DNA of 44,374 nt from Chloroflexota bacterium (GTDB lineage: Bacteria > Chloroflexota > Ktedonobacteria > Ktedonobacterales > Ktedonobacteraceae), in NCBI GenBank assembly GCA_005881495.1, contig VBHI01000200.1:1-44374 (forward strand). The letters run 5' to 3'. Shown in pieces: positions 33,739-42,133 of the stretch; position 1 is the first letter of the stretch, and the number at the start of each line of letters is the position of its first letter. A model generated the notes under the pieces. It ran no database searches and was not told the DNA's origin. It saw only the letters and a program-made list of their open reading frames with translations. The position numbers and the translations under genes were made by a program.

Positions 33739-34935
33739 CTACGCCAACCTCTCGATAATCGTCGCCAGACCCTGGCCTCCGCCGATGCACAGTGTGGCTA
33801 TACCAAACGTCTTATCCTCGCTTTGCAAATCATTGATCAGCGTGGCGATAATGCGAGCGCCGCTACAGCCAAGCGGGTGACCCAGGGCAATCGCGCCACC
33901 ATGTGGGTTGAGTTTCTCCACATCGATCCCCATGGCCTTGACGACTGAAAGCGTCTGCGCGGCAAAAGCCTCGTTGATCTCAATGATATCAATGTCGCTC
34001 AATTGCATGCCAGCTCTCTGTAGCACCTTTTTCATAGCGGGCACCGGCCCAATACCCATAATATCTGGACGCACACCTGCTACCGCCATCGTATGCACTT
34101 TGGCCAGGGGGGTAATACCCAGGTCTCGCGCCTTTTGCGCAGACATCAATACAACCGCGGCTGCCCCGTCGTTGAGTGGGCTGGAGTTACCAGCTGTGAC
34201 GGTGCCACCCTTGATGAAAGCAGGTTCGAGACTGGCAAGCTTCTCCAACGAGGTATCGCGGCGCGGCCCTTCATCAATCTCCATGATGGTGCCATTCGGC
34301 AACCGTACCGGCACAATTTCGCGTTTGAATATACCGTTATCGGTGGCCGCGACTGCGCGCTGGTGACTACGCAGCGCGAAAGCATCCTGGGCTGCGCGAC
34401 TGATGCCGTATTCTCGGGCCAGGTTCTCCGCTGTCATCCCCATCGGAATATAGCTGGAGAAGCCGTATTCCAGTTCGCATGGTGGATAGGGTGAGCTGGT
34501 CTCCTCATCCTCGCGAGACTTGATGAGGCGAGGATTGAAACTGGGATTGAAGCCGCCCATGGGCACGCGCGACATACTCTCAATGCCGCCAGCGACAAAA
34601 ACCTCGCCCAAACCCAGCATGATATTCTGCGCTGCCATGTTGACCGCTTGCAGGCTGGACGCGCAGAAGCGATTGACGGTAACGCCGCCAGCTGTCTCTG
34701 GCAGGCCCGCGAGGGCGCCAACGAGTCGCGCCAGGTTCATGCCTTGCTCTCCCTCGGGGAATGCGCAGCCAAGAATAACATCTTCGATCAACGAACGATC
34801 AAGCTGCGGCACACGCTCAACGGCTGCCTTGACGGCTATGGCAGCCAGGTCATCGGCTCGTACATCTTTGAGTACGCCTTTGTTGGCCCGCCCGATAGGC
34901 GTGCGTACCGCACTTACGATAATGGCTTCTTCCAT
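33739..34935 (-). CDS. fadA: Acetyl-CoA acyltransferase (3-ketoacyl-CoA thiolase)
   Basis: A 398-residue thiolase that cleaves 3-ketoacyl-CoA to acetyl-CoA and a shortened acyl-CoA. The start of the mature domain is EEAIIVSAVRTPIGR. The nucleophile Cys91 lies in NRFCASSLQAVNMA. The second half carries NEAFAAQ, GGAIALGHPLGCSGAR (catalytic His) and the second active-site cysteine in LCIGGGQG. Length is normal for the family. ATG 34935 has AAAGAGGAGAAAG upstream; an extension to 34998 is not needed. It sits between fadE (70 bp upstream) and fadN (coupled) and is clearly part of the beta-oxidation operon. Confidence 0.94.
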   Translation of the reverse strand: MEEAIIVSAVRTPIGRANKGVLKDVRADDLAAIAVKAAVERVPQLDRSLIEDVILGCAFPEGEQGMNLARLVGALAGLPETAGGVTVNRFCASSLQAVNMAAQNIMLGLGEVFVAGGIESMSRVPMGGFNPSFNPRLIKSREDEETSSPYPPCELEYGFSSYIPMGMTAENLAREYGISRAAQDAFALRSHQRAVAATDNGIFKREIVPVRLPNGTIMEIDEGPRRDTSLEKLASLEPAFIKGGTVTAGNSSPLNDGAAAVVLMSAQKARDLGITPLAKVHTMAVAGVRPDIMGIGPVPAMKKVLQRAGMQLSDIDIIEINEAFAAQTLSVVKAMGIDVEKLNPHGGAIALGHPLGCSGARIIATLINDLQSEDKTFGIATLCIGGGQGLATIIERLA

Positions 34936-35004
34936 ATTCTCTTTCTCCTCTTTGCGGTTAAACATCCGACTCAGTCTCACGGATGATACCATAAGCATGG
35001 CCTG

Positions 35005-36789
35005 CTACAATGGATATCCCTGTTTTTCAACAACGATTTTTGCCACTTCACGCTGAAGTGCGACCCCATTGAGCAAGTAGTCGCCAACATAAGAGCGAAC
35101 CAGTTTTAATTCTTCCTCTACTTCGCTTTCAGCGCTGTTGGTCATGATCATCTGATCCAGGTTTGAGCGCATTCGCGAATGGGCCAGCCACGTTGCCAGT
35201 TGTGCCAGTTTCACATGAGTACTGCTGTTCTCGTCCCTACGACGCACCGCCTGCGTGGCACGGGCCAGTGCACTGTCGCTAGCATAAAGATCGATGAGCA
35301 GGTTTGCCAGGTATTCGATGAACTCTTCCTCGTTCTCCAAAGCCCGCATATACTTCATTGCGATCTTCAAAGCCGAGTAAATCGTGACATCCTTTGCGCG
35401 CTCAAGGGCGTTGACGGCATCCCGTAACTCAGCAGGAATCGACTCGCCAGCGCCGTTGAGAGGTTGACCAGCGCGTACACGCGCCTCAATTGTTGGATAC
35501 TGAGCCGTAAGGGGCAGCTTACCGGTGAGCACGCGGCTGAAGAGCGTACCCGAAGCGACCAGGCGGTTAATTTCATTGGTCCCTTCAAAAATGCGCTGGA
35601 TACGTGCATCGCGGTATGCCTTCTCGATGGGATACTCTTGCATAAAACCGTAGCCACCAAAAATTTGTACGCCCTCGTCAACAACCATGGCCAGTACTTC
35701 GCTACCATGAACTTTTGCCAGGGAGGCTTCGATCGCATATTCTTCAATAGCTTTGAAGGTTTTCTCCGTGTCGTTACCAGCGCTGCGGTGCGCCTGCTCA
35801 ATGTTGGCCGCGGTACGGAAAACCTCGCTCTCGGCGGCATACGTCTCGGCAGCCATGCGCGCCAGTTTTTTCTGAATCATGCCGAACTCGCTGATGAACT
35901 TGCCGAAGGCCTTGCGCTCGGTTGTATAGGCGGCGGATATCCCCAGCGCGGCGCGTGCGCCACCCACCGTGCCCGCACCCAGTTTTAATCGGCCAATGTT
36001 GAGGATATTGAAGGCGATCTTATAGCCTTTATGAATCTCACCCAGCAGGTTCTCTACCGGGACTTTGGTATCCTCAAAGTAGACCTGGCGAGTGGATGAG
36101 CCTTTGATACCCATCTTGCGCTCCTCGGCGCCAGTTGAGACACCAGGCCAGTTCGCCTCGACAATAAACGCCGATGGTTTTTCATTGCCGATACGCGCGA
36201 ATGCGATCATCACATCAGCGAAACCAGCGTTCGAGATCCATTGCTTCGTACCGTTGAGAATATAATACTTGCCATCCTCGGATAGCTCCGCACGCGTGCT
36301 CAAACTCATAGCATCTGAGCCGACGCCGGGTTCGGTCAGCGCATAGGCTGAAATCCACTCACCTGAAGCCAGCTTCGGCAAATATTTCTGTTTCTGTTCC
36401 TCGTTCCCATAGAAGACGATAGGCATTGTACCTATGGTAGTATGCGCTCCAAAAGCGACGCTAAAAGAGGCTTCACGCAATTCAGACCCAACCAGGGAAC
36501 TGGTCAGTAAGCCCAATTCCGCGCCGCCGTACTCCTCCGGTACGTCGATCATCAGCAGGCCTTGCTCGCCAGCTTTCTTGACAAGTCCCGGCAATACACC
36601 TGGCTCCTGGTGATCAATGGCTTCCGTCAATGGCAACACTTCGCGTTCTATAAAAGTTGCGCTCGATTCCTCAATCCAGCGCTGTTCCTCGCTGCGTTGC
36701 TCCAAAGTAAAAATCTTATCGGCACTCTCGCTCACAGGGGTCGTTAAAAATGCGGTACCTGACTCCGTTGGTTTCATGGTAGTTGACAT
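35005..36789 (-). CDS. fadE: Acyl-CoA dehydrogenase (FadE, long form)
   Basis: A 594-residue flavoprotein that performs the first oxidation of acyl-CoA to trans-2-enoyl-CoA. The typical segments are AYALTEPGVGSDA (148-160), KQWISNAGFADV, the FAD region ERKAFGKFISEFG, QIFGGYGFMQEYPIEKAYRD and RIFEGTNEINR with catalytic Glu402. A C-terminal extension of ~170 residues after the dehydrogenase core makes it longer than MCAD-type enzymes and equal in length to Bacillus FadE, as far as I recall. GGAGAG precedes ATG 36789. It is the second gene of the operon. Electrons need ETF, which is not encoded nearby. Confidence 0.93.
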   Translation of the reverse strand: MSTTMKPTESGTAFLTTPVSESADKIFTLEQRSEEQRWIEESSATFIEREVLPLTEAIDHQEPGVLPGLVKKAGEQGLLMIDVPEEYGGAELGLLTSSLVGSELREASFSVAFGAHTTIGTMPIVFYGNEEQKQKYLPKLASGEWISAYALTEPGVGSDAMSLSTRAELSEDGKYYILNGTKQWISNAGFADVMIAFARIGNEKPSAFIVEANWPGVSTGAEERKMGIKGSSTRQVYFEDTKVPVENLLGEIHKGYKIAFNILNIGRLKLGAGTVGGARAALGISAAYTTERKAFGKFISEFGMIQKKLARMAAETYAAESEVFRTAANIEQAHRSAGNDTEKTFKAIEEYAIEASLAKVHGSEVLAMVVDEGVQIFGGYGFMQEYPIEKAYRDARIQRIFEGTNEINRLVASGTLFSRVLTGKLPLTAQYPTIEARVRAGQPLNGAGESIPAELRDAVNALERAKDVTIYSALKIAMKYMRALENEEEFIEYLANLLIDLYASDSALARATQAVRRRDENSSTHVKLAQLATWLAHSRMRSNLDQMIMTNSAESEVEEELKLVRSYVGDYLLNGVALQREVAKIVVEKQGYPL

Positions 36790-36907
36790 GCGAATTGGCT
36801 CTCCTTTGATTGTTTGATCGTGTTGCTGATACCAGACTGACAGGGCTGGAGCAAGCCCAGCCCGAATATAGCGTTACCAGGGCAAAGACAAGCCCGGCTC
36901 ATACATC

Positions 36908-38701
36908 TCATTTTATTTCCTTCCTGGTCACTTTTAGTTCGCGACGCAGGACTTTGCCGATGAGAGACTTGGGCAAGGTCTTACGGAATTCGAGTATTTT
37001 GGGCACTTTATAGCCCGCGAGGTTCTGTTTGCAGTAGGCAAGGATGCTTTGTCGCGTCTCTTCCGAGGGCGCGAATCCCGGCTTCAGGATCACGAAAGCG
37101 GCAACGGTTTCACCTCTGTACTCGTCAGGGGTGCCTGCTACAGCGGCTTCTTGCACGGCGGGATGATGGAAGAGAACCTCTTCAACCTCGCGTGGGTAGA
37201 CGTTAAAGCCACTGGCGATAATCATATCCTTGGCGCGTTCTATGACATAGAAAAAGCCGTCCTCATCCATCTTGCCAAGGTCACCTGTGTGCATCCAACC
37301 ATTCTTCGTAAAGATCGCCTCGGTCTCGTCCTTGCGGTTCCAGTAGCCTTTCATAATATTAGGCCCTTTCACCACGATCTCGCCCTCCATGCCAGCGGGA
37401 AGAGGTTCGCCGGTGACCTGGTCAAGGATAGCTGAATCCACACCAGGGAGAGGGAGACCAATACTGCCATTGCGGCAGTTATCCGTCAAAGGGTTGCAGT
37501 GAGTGACAGGGGACGCTTCACTTAATCCATAGCCTTCTACCAGCCTGCCATGGGTAACTTCCTCAAAATCATGCTGTATTTTAGCGGGTAACGGCGCGGC
37601 GCCGCTGATGCAAAACTTAATCGAACTCAACTGTTCGGTGTGCTTCCCAGCTTCACGCATAATGGCAAGGTACATGGTAGGTATACCTGGGAAAAGAGTG
37701 GGGTGGTACTCGCGAATGGTTTTTAAGACACCAGGCGGCTTGAAATTCGGTAAAAGCACCATCGTGGCAGCAGCAAGAATAGAGAGATTCATGCCGACCG
37801 TCAAACCATATGAATGGAAGAAGGGAGCCACGCATAACATTACTTCTTCGGCATCGTAAACTTGCGGTGTCCAGTCACGGATCTGCATAGCATTGGCAAG
37901 CAGATTGCGATGGGTCAGCATAGCACCTTTTGAAAGCCCTGTTGTGCCACCAGTGTATTGCAGAACGGCCAGGTCATCTCCTGAGGATTGCACTGGTAAG
38001 TTGAAAAGCTCTATCCCCCTCTTCGCATGTGACTCCAGCATCTCGCTCATGCTGTACAGCGTTTTGTCCTTGTGGCGTTCATTGTTGGTCAGATGTGGCT
38101 CTAGACGTTTGGCTCTTCGCTGACTGAGCGGATAAAGCGTGTGCATCATAGGCGGCAGGTAATCAGCCGGGCTGGTGAGAATGATGTGTTCAAGGGCAGT
38201 CTGGTCACGTACAGAACGGACAGTAGGGTAGAATTCTTCCATCATCACGATGATACGTGCACCGGAATCCGCGATTTGATGCTGCATTTCGCGTCCAGTA
38301 TATAAAGGGTTCGTTGGAACTGCCACAGCTCCCGCTCGTAAAGCACCATAAAAAGCGATCGGGTACTGCGGAATATTGGGCAGCGCAATCGCTACGCGAT
38401 CGCCTTTCTGTATGCCCAGTTTCTGTAGCCCGGCAGCAAAGCGATTCGCCAGAGTAGAAAGCTGAGCGTAACTGATTTTTGTTCCAAAGTAGATCAGGGC
38501 CGTATGCCCTGGATACTTTTTTGCCGCCTGGTCAAGCAACCATGTCAGCGGAAAATCAGGGATAGCAAGATGGGCGGAAACGCCCTCTTCATAGAAACGT
38601 ACCCATGGCCGGGTAGACAGTACGCCTTCATCTCCGACGGTGGTACTCGCCGCAGAATCTCGTGGAGATTGAGAGTCATTGATAACAGATGAATCAGACA
38701 T
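36908..38701 (-). CDS. fadD: Long-chain fatty-acid-CoA ligase
   Basis: A 597-residue member of the adenylate-forming (ANL) superfamily that activates fatty acids with ATP and CoA. The P-loop-like motif YTGGTTGLSKGAMLTH, the motif VEGYGLSEASPVTH, the hinge region WMHTGDLGKMDEDGFFYVIERAKD and the catalytic lysine near the C-terminus (KSLIGKVLRRELK) are all present. ATG 38701 is preceded by GAGAGGTG. It is the first gene of the operon fadD-fadE-fadA-fadN, with 118 bp before fadE. A likely -10 box and an overlapping palindrome lie about 90 bp upstream. A divergent regulator gene starts at 38882. Confidence 0.93.
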   Translation of the reverse strand: MSDSSVINDSQSPRDSAASTTVGDEGVLSTRPWVRFYEEGVSAHLAIPDFPLTWLLDQAAKKYPGHTALIYFGTKISYAQLSTLANRFAAGLQKLGIQKGDRVAIALPNIPQYPIAFYGALRAGAVAVPTNPLYTGREMQHQIADSGARIIVMMEEFYPTVRSVRDQTALEHIILTSPADYLPPMMHTLYPLSQRRAKRLEPHLTNNERHKDKTLYSMSEMLESHAKRGIELFNLPVQSSGDDLAVLQYTGGTTGLSKGAMLTHRNLLANAMQIRDWTPQVYDAEEVMLCVAPFFHSYGLTVGMNLSILAAATMVLLPNFKPPGVLKTIREYHPTLFPGIPTMYLAIMREAGKHTEQLSSIKFCISGAAPLPAKIQHDFEEVTHGRLVEGYGLSEASPVTHCNPLTDNCRNGSIGLPLPGVDSAILDQVTGEPLPAGMEGEIVVKGPNIMKGYWNRKDETEAIFTKNGWMHTGDLGKMDEDGFFYVIERAKDMIIASGFNVYPREVEEVLFHHPAVQEAAVAGTPDEYRGETVAAFVILKPGFAPSEETRQSILAYCKQNLAGYKVPKILEFRKTLPKSLIGKVLRRELKVTRKEIK

Positions 38702-38778
38702 ACTACACCTCTCATACTGGTATCGCCTTTTGTGAATACCGAGGCGACACTCATGTCGCAACCAGAAGCATAAACTTC

Positions 38779-38795
38779 CTTATAGTAATTATAAG
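38779..38795. promoter_or_regulatory. Palindrome overlapping the -10 box of the fad operon (candidate operator)
   Basis: CTTATA-GTAAT-TATAAG is a perfect 6-bp inverted repeat with a 5-nt centre. On the minus strand it contains TATAAT (38788-38793), a perfect -10 sequence pointing toward fadD; the -35 is poor, as expected for a regulated promoter. A dimeric XRE regulator could bind here; this is inference from position and symmetry. Confidence 0.5.
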
Positions 38796-38818
38796 TCGCC
38801 AGTGATGATAAAGATATG

Positions 38819-38864
38819 TTGCCAGCTAACAATTTTGTGATGCATAATGAACGTGTAGCTAACA
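38819..38864 (+). promoter_or_regulatory. Promoter of the divergent regulator with direct repeats
   Basis: TTGCCA (38819-38824), an 18-nt spacer, CATAAT (38843-38848), transcription start near 38855. AGCTAACA occurs at 38824-38831, just after the -35, and again at 38857-38864, just after the start point; the copies are 33 bp apart, about three helical turns, on the same face of the DNA. They are candidate autoregulatory sites. Confidence 0.5.
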
Positions 38865-38881
38865 GAAAATGGGGATGAGAA

Positions 38882-39682
38882 ATGAGTGTAGAGAGTACCA
38901 CATCCGATTTTGCACAACTTGTCGCACGCTTTAGACAGCAGCATGGCATGTCACAGGGCCAGCTTGCCCATGCCACGCGTCTCTCACGCACCTATATTTA
39001 TCATATAGAAAATGGCATGCGCAAAAATCCCTCGCCGCGAGTTGCCGAGAGTATTGTGCGCGCTCTCCAATTGCAGGAAGACGAGAGGCGTCAACTCTTC
39101 AGTGCCTTCACGAAACTGACCGGCCATTACCTGGATACCGAGAAGGTCGAAAGCACGCTGCTGGACTTTGGCGAGTTGGCTCGTCTGCTGGTGCACAATA
39201 CCTCATACCCGGCCCACTCCCTCGACCGCCTCTGGTACCTCCACTCGTGGAATGATGCCGCTATTACCCTGTTTGAAGTTGAAAAAGAGATTATCGAAGG
39301 AGAGAAACTCCACCTCTTGGACCTGGTATTTGATGCCAGCCGTCGCCGCCATTACTACGGTTGGGAGGACCTCGCCCACCGCCTGGTTAGCGACTTCCAA
39401 TACAACACGCGCACGTTGACCCACCTGCCTGCATATAAAGAACTTTGGAAGCATCTCCGCGAGTTCCCTGAGTTTCGCCGCATCGCCGCCGCCGCGTATG
39501 CAGAGGGAAAACCTGCCCCCTCCTTCGCGTTTCAGATACAAAACAGCAAACTTGGCCGCGTCACCCTGCGCACCGCGACAACCGTCTTCACCGGTATATC
39601 TACCTATTCGATGGTCAGTTACGTGCCCGGCGATAAGCAGACGTTGGAGATTTATCGAAGATATAACTGGCAGCCACGTTAA
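38882..39682 (+). CDS. XRE-family regulator with MmyB-like ligand-binding domain, probable regulator of the fad operon
   Basis: A 266-residue protein. The N-terminal helix-turn-helix (about 8-75) has FRQQHGMSQGQLAHATRLSR and YIYHIENGMRKNPSPRVAES. The rest (about 95-262) matches the MmyB-like ligand-binding domain (PAS-like): LLVHNTSYPAHSLDRLWYLH, SWNDAAITLFE, NLL/HLLDLVFD and the final TLEIYRRY. From memory, the structure of a Chloroflexus member of this family contained a bound fatty acid. That fits the divergent orientation to the beta-oxidation operon and suggests a fatty-acid- or acyl-CoA-responsive regulator. GGGGATGAG precedes ATG 38882. It converges with the PadR gene, from which it is separated by only 11 bp. 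Confidence 0.82.
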   Translation: MSVESTTSDFAQLVARFRQQHGMSQGQLAHATRLSRTYIYHIENGMRKNPSPRVAESIVRALQLQEDERRQLFSAFTKLTGHYLDTEKVESTLLDFGELARLLVHNTSYPAHSLDRLWYLHSWNDAAITLFEVEKEIIEGEKLHLLDLVFDASRRRHYYGWEDLAHRLVSDFQYNTRTLTHLPAYKELWKHLREFPEFRRIAAAAYAEGKPAPSFAFQIQNSKLGRVTLRTATTVFTGISTYSMVSYVPGDKQTLEIYRRYNWQPR

Positions 39683-39693
39683 AGAACACCTGC

Positions 39694-40314
39694 CTAAGCA
39701 TGTTCCTTTGCGCTCAATCTCTCAATAGCCTTTTCAGTAACTTCCAGACCCGCTTTCAAGACGGCCTCCTTATAGTCCCGCACCAGCATTTGATACTCCA
39801 GGAGACGGGGCCGCCGCGTGGGGCGCGTAGAATATTGCTGCCGCGCCCAGTCCATATGCTCAAGTTGCTTCAGCAAGCTAGCGCGATGTTCCAATAAATG
39901 CTTGAGAGCCACCTCATCTGAAGTCTCACCGCAGAAAAAAAGTTTCGTCAGAAAATCGTCCTTGGAGAAACGGTCGGGCACCTCCTCCTGTAGCCATCGA
40001 TCAAGCTCAGCCTCCCCGGCAGGCGTGAGGCGATACACTTTGCGGTCCGGACGGCTTTTCTGCACAATCACCTCGGCCTCGACCAGTTCCTCGTCGCTCA
40101 GTTTCTTTAAAGTCGTATAGATCTGGCTGTTACCGGCATTCCAATAGCTGGCGAGGGCACGATCAAAAGCCTGTTTGATATCATACCCGCTCATTGGCCT
40201 TGCACCCAACAAACCCAGAATAATATAGCGCAGGGTATTACGCGAGGAAACATGGCTGGAGACCTCGCTGCCGTCCTCATAGCCGACCGCTGCTGAATCA
40301 ACTTGTTCTTTCAT
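39694..40314 (-). CDS. PadR-family transcriptional regulator
   Basis: A 206-residue protein. The winged-helix domain lies at about 27-105: LRYIILGLLGARPMSGYDIK, SQIYTTLKKLSDEELVEAE, DRKVYRLTPAGEAEL, followed by WLQEEVPDRFSKDDFLTKLFF, a link typical of PadR proteins. The C-terminal helical domain (about 115-200) resembles the Vir_act_alpha_C dimerisation arm of the AphA-like subgroup. PadR proteins repress genes of detoxification or phenolic acid breakdown; the target here is unknown. No typical target gene is divergent to it, only repeats. SD upstream of ATG 40314 is weak (AAAGAAC). Convergent with the XRE gene; a short imperfect hairpin covers the junction. Confidence 0.85.
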   Translation of the reverse strand: MKEQVDSAAVGYEDGSEVSSHVSSRNTLRYIILGLLGARPMSGYDIKQAFDRALASYWNAGNSQIYTTLKKLSDEELVEAEVIVQKSRPDRKVYRLTPAGEAELDRWLQEEVPDRFSKDDFLTKLFFCGETSDEVALKHLLEHRASLLKQLEHMDWARQQYSTRPTRRPRLLEYQMLVRDYKEAVLKAGLEVTEKAIERLSAKEHA

Positions 40315-40439
40315 ACGATGATATGTTCTTTACTATGACATTATTTGATTATGCTGTTTAACTTATTCAACTGGAGAGCGGAACATCCAGCGAGGGCCGA
40401 TAATGAAGTTTAACAAATTCATCCAGGAATCCGTCTGGG

Positions 40440-40560
40440 TCACAGCACTGTCATGCTGAGCGCAGCGAAGCATCTCTCTGCCCAGCGCGACAGACCCTTC
40501 GCTGCGCTCAGAGCTTGCCCTGAACGAAGTGAATGGGGTGACAGTGGAGGGGTCGATTTC
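40440..40560. repeat. Palindromic dispersed-type repeat
   Basis: CTGAGCGCAGCGAAG (40456-40470) and its exact complement CTTCGCTGCGCTCAG (40497-40511) form a 15-bp inverted repeat with a 26-nt centre, followed by a related CTGAACGAAGTGAATG segment. Sequences of the GTCATGCTGAGCG...AGCGAAGC kind are widely dispersed in Chloroflexota and other genomes as intergenic palindromes. The flanks (40380-40640) hold no gene. Confidence 0.6.
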
Positions 40561-40672
40561 ATCATCCGGATTATTTTTTGAAACTGCATTATCAGCGCTG
40601 GGCGCGATAAATCGGCCCCTACAGATGGCCAGATTACTTTGTTAAAAGTCATTATCACGTATTGTGACATCT

Positions 40673-40693
40673 CCCGCAGGCTTTCGCCAGGGG
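40673..40693 (-). other. Subterminal hairpin of the tnpB element (right end)
   Basis: On the minus strand CCCCTGGC-GAAA-GCCTGCGGG forms an imperfect hairpin directly behind the tnpB remnant, followed by AGATGTCAC. Such hairpins mark the right ends of IS200/IS605-type elements and belong to the 3' end of the guide (omega/re) RNA of TnpB. The left boundary of the element is not certain. Confidence 0.45.
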
Positions 40694-40703
40694 CTTCCTC
40701 TCA

Positions 40704-41779
40704 TCACTGAGAGGCTTTCCTGCTTCGTTGAGGCTTGCCAGCTTTGGTTTTCACCGCACCAGGTCTTACGGCCTCTCCACAGGCAGCAACCGCGAGCCCC
40801 GCGGCCAAAATGTTCTTTGTTTGGAAGACGGGTACCACTTGTCAATCTTGACGAAGGTCCGTCCATACCACTCGGCTTTATACTCCAACTGCCTGGTGAA
40901 CTCACTCCATCCGACATCCGAGATGGCTTTTGCCAGAGAGTGGTTTTTGACCATATGCTTGACTTGCAGACTCTCGACACATACGACTTGGTTTTCGCGT
41001 ATGATGCGAGTCGAGAGTTGGTGTTGATAGTCTCGTCTTCTATCGGCAATCTTCTTATGGACGCGAGCGACTTTGAGACGAGCCTTGTTCCGGTTCTTGG
41101 AGCCTTTTTTCTTTTTAGCATGCCGTCTCTGTGCTTTCGCAAGCTTCTTTTCATCCCTGGCAAAGAATTTGGGGTTACCATGCGTATGTCCATCGGAGGT
41201 GATCACCAGAGACTTCAAGCCCAGATCAAGTCCAACCATCTTAGGAGTAACTTCCAATGGCTTCATGTCTTCTTCTACCAGGATGGAAACAAAGTAGCGT
41301 TCAGCGTCATCCTTGGTGATGGTGACACTACTTGGCTTGCATCCATCGGGCAAGGGACGGTGCCATGTGGTGGGAAGGGGAGCATCCATCTTCGCAAGCG
41401 TGAGATGATGTCCGTCCCAGCTAAACGCATTGCTCGCATAGGTAGCGGCTTGCTGATGACGTTTCTTTTTGAAGGTGGGATAGTCAGCACGTCCTTCGAA
41501 GAAGTTGCGAAAAGCTTTATCAAGATGCCTGAGAGCTTGTTGCAGCGGAACAGAAGAAACCTCATTAAGCCATAGCGTCTCTTCTTGCTTCTTGAGCGTG
41601 ACGAGCCGGTGCGCGGTTCCTTCGTAGTACAGACGCTCACCATGTTGATAGTACGCATCAGTACGTTGTCGCAATGCCCAATTATAGACGTAGCGACAAC
41701 ATCCGAAGGTTTGCGCCAGTATGTGTTTTTGTTCATCGCTTGGGTAGAAGCGATACTTGTAGGCCTTCTTCTGTTTCAT
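40704..41779 (-). pseudogene. tnpB: tnpB pseudogene with a deletion of the zinc finger and third RuvC motif
   Basis: The frame from ATG 41779 encodes an ordinary TnpB start ([17 protein letters not shown]), RuvC-I GLDLG with Asp185 and RuvC-II VVCVES with Glu269, up to KWYPSSK320. There the frame changes: the residues after it ([17 protein letters not shown], stop at 40766-40768) are not TnpB-like. In another frame, 40817 down to 40704, the minus strand reads [17 protein letters not shown] and on to RKASQ-stop, which is the normal TnpB C-terminus. The part between SSK and KNILAAG, normally a CxxC...CxxC zinc ribbon and the RDxNAA motif with the third catalytic Asp (about 40 codons), is absent. 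So an internal deletion that also shifted the frame inactivated the nuclease. No tnpA is nearby. Confidence 0.85.
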
Positions 41780-41786
41780 ACTTTAC

Positions 41787-41815
41787 AGTATAGTACATAC
41801 GCCGTAAAATGTCAA
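41787..41815 (-). promoter_or_regulatory. Promoter of the tnpB pseudogene
   Basis: Minus strand: TTGACA (41810-41815), 17-nt spacer, TATACT (41787-41792). The -10 ends seven bases before the ATG, so the mRNA should be leaderless, as for the tnpB at the left end of the window. Confidence 0.65.
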
Positions 41816-41883
41816 ACAGTATCCCTACCCATCACGTCCCGAAAGGAACGGCCCTTCTATCCCCATGGCTGGAAGCCTGATTC

Positions 41884-42005
41884 TTACCCACATCTTTTTG
41901 AAGTGGCTCGTCAGGCCAGTCGCTACAGATGAGATTGTGAAACAGTCAAAGACTGCATAGGCCTCAGAGGCTGTTTCACAGAATCCAATTGTAAAATGTG
42001 GGTAA
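41884..42005. repeat. Nested inverted repeats upstream of the tnpB pseudogene
   Basis: Outer arms TTACCCACAT (41884-41893) and ATGTGGGTAA (41996-42005) enclose inner arms TGTGAAACAG (41936-41945) and CTGTTTCACA (41971-41980). All are perfect 10-bp inverted repeats. The intervening bases do not pair. No gene is supported across it. Confidence 0.75.
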
Positions 42006-42133
42006 AAGACAGGGCTAGAAGCCAGGGGCTTTACGGGCCGGCCTGATAACACTATGGATGGTACTCACAAGAGGATGCAAAAGTTTCTCTGTTTTGCCCC
42101 AAATGATATACTCTATGAGTGGTCGGATCTACC

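Noticed and set aside
35464..35988. Plus-strand frame of 174 codons
   Set aside because: Antisense to fadE with no SD or motifs.
40664..41575. Plus-strand frame of 303 codons
   Set aside because: Antisense to the tnpB pseudogene; the minus strand shows the RuvC motifs and promoter.
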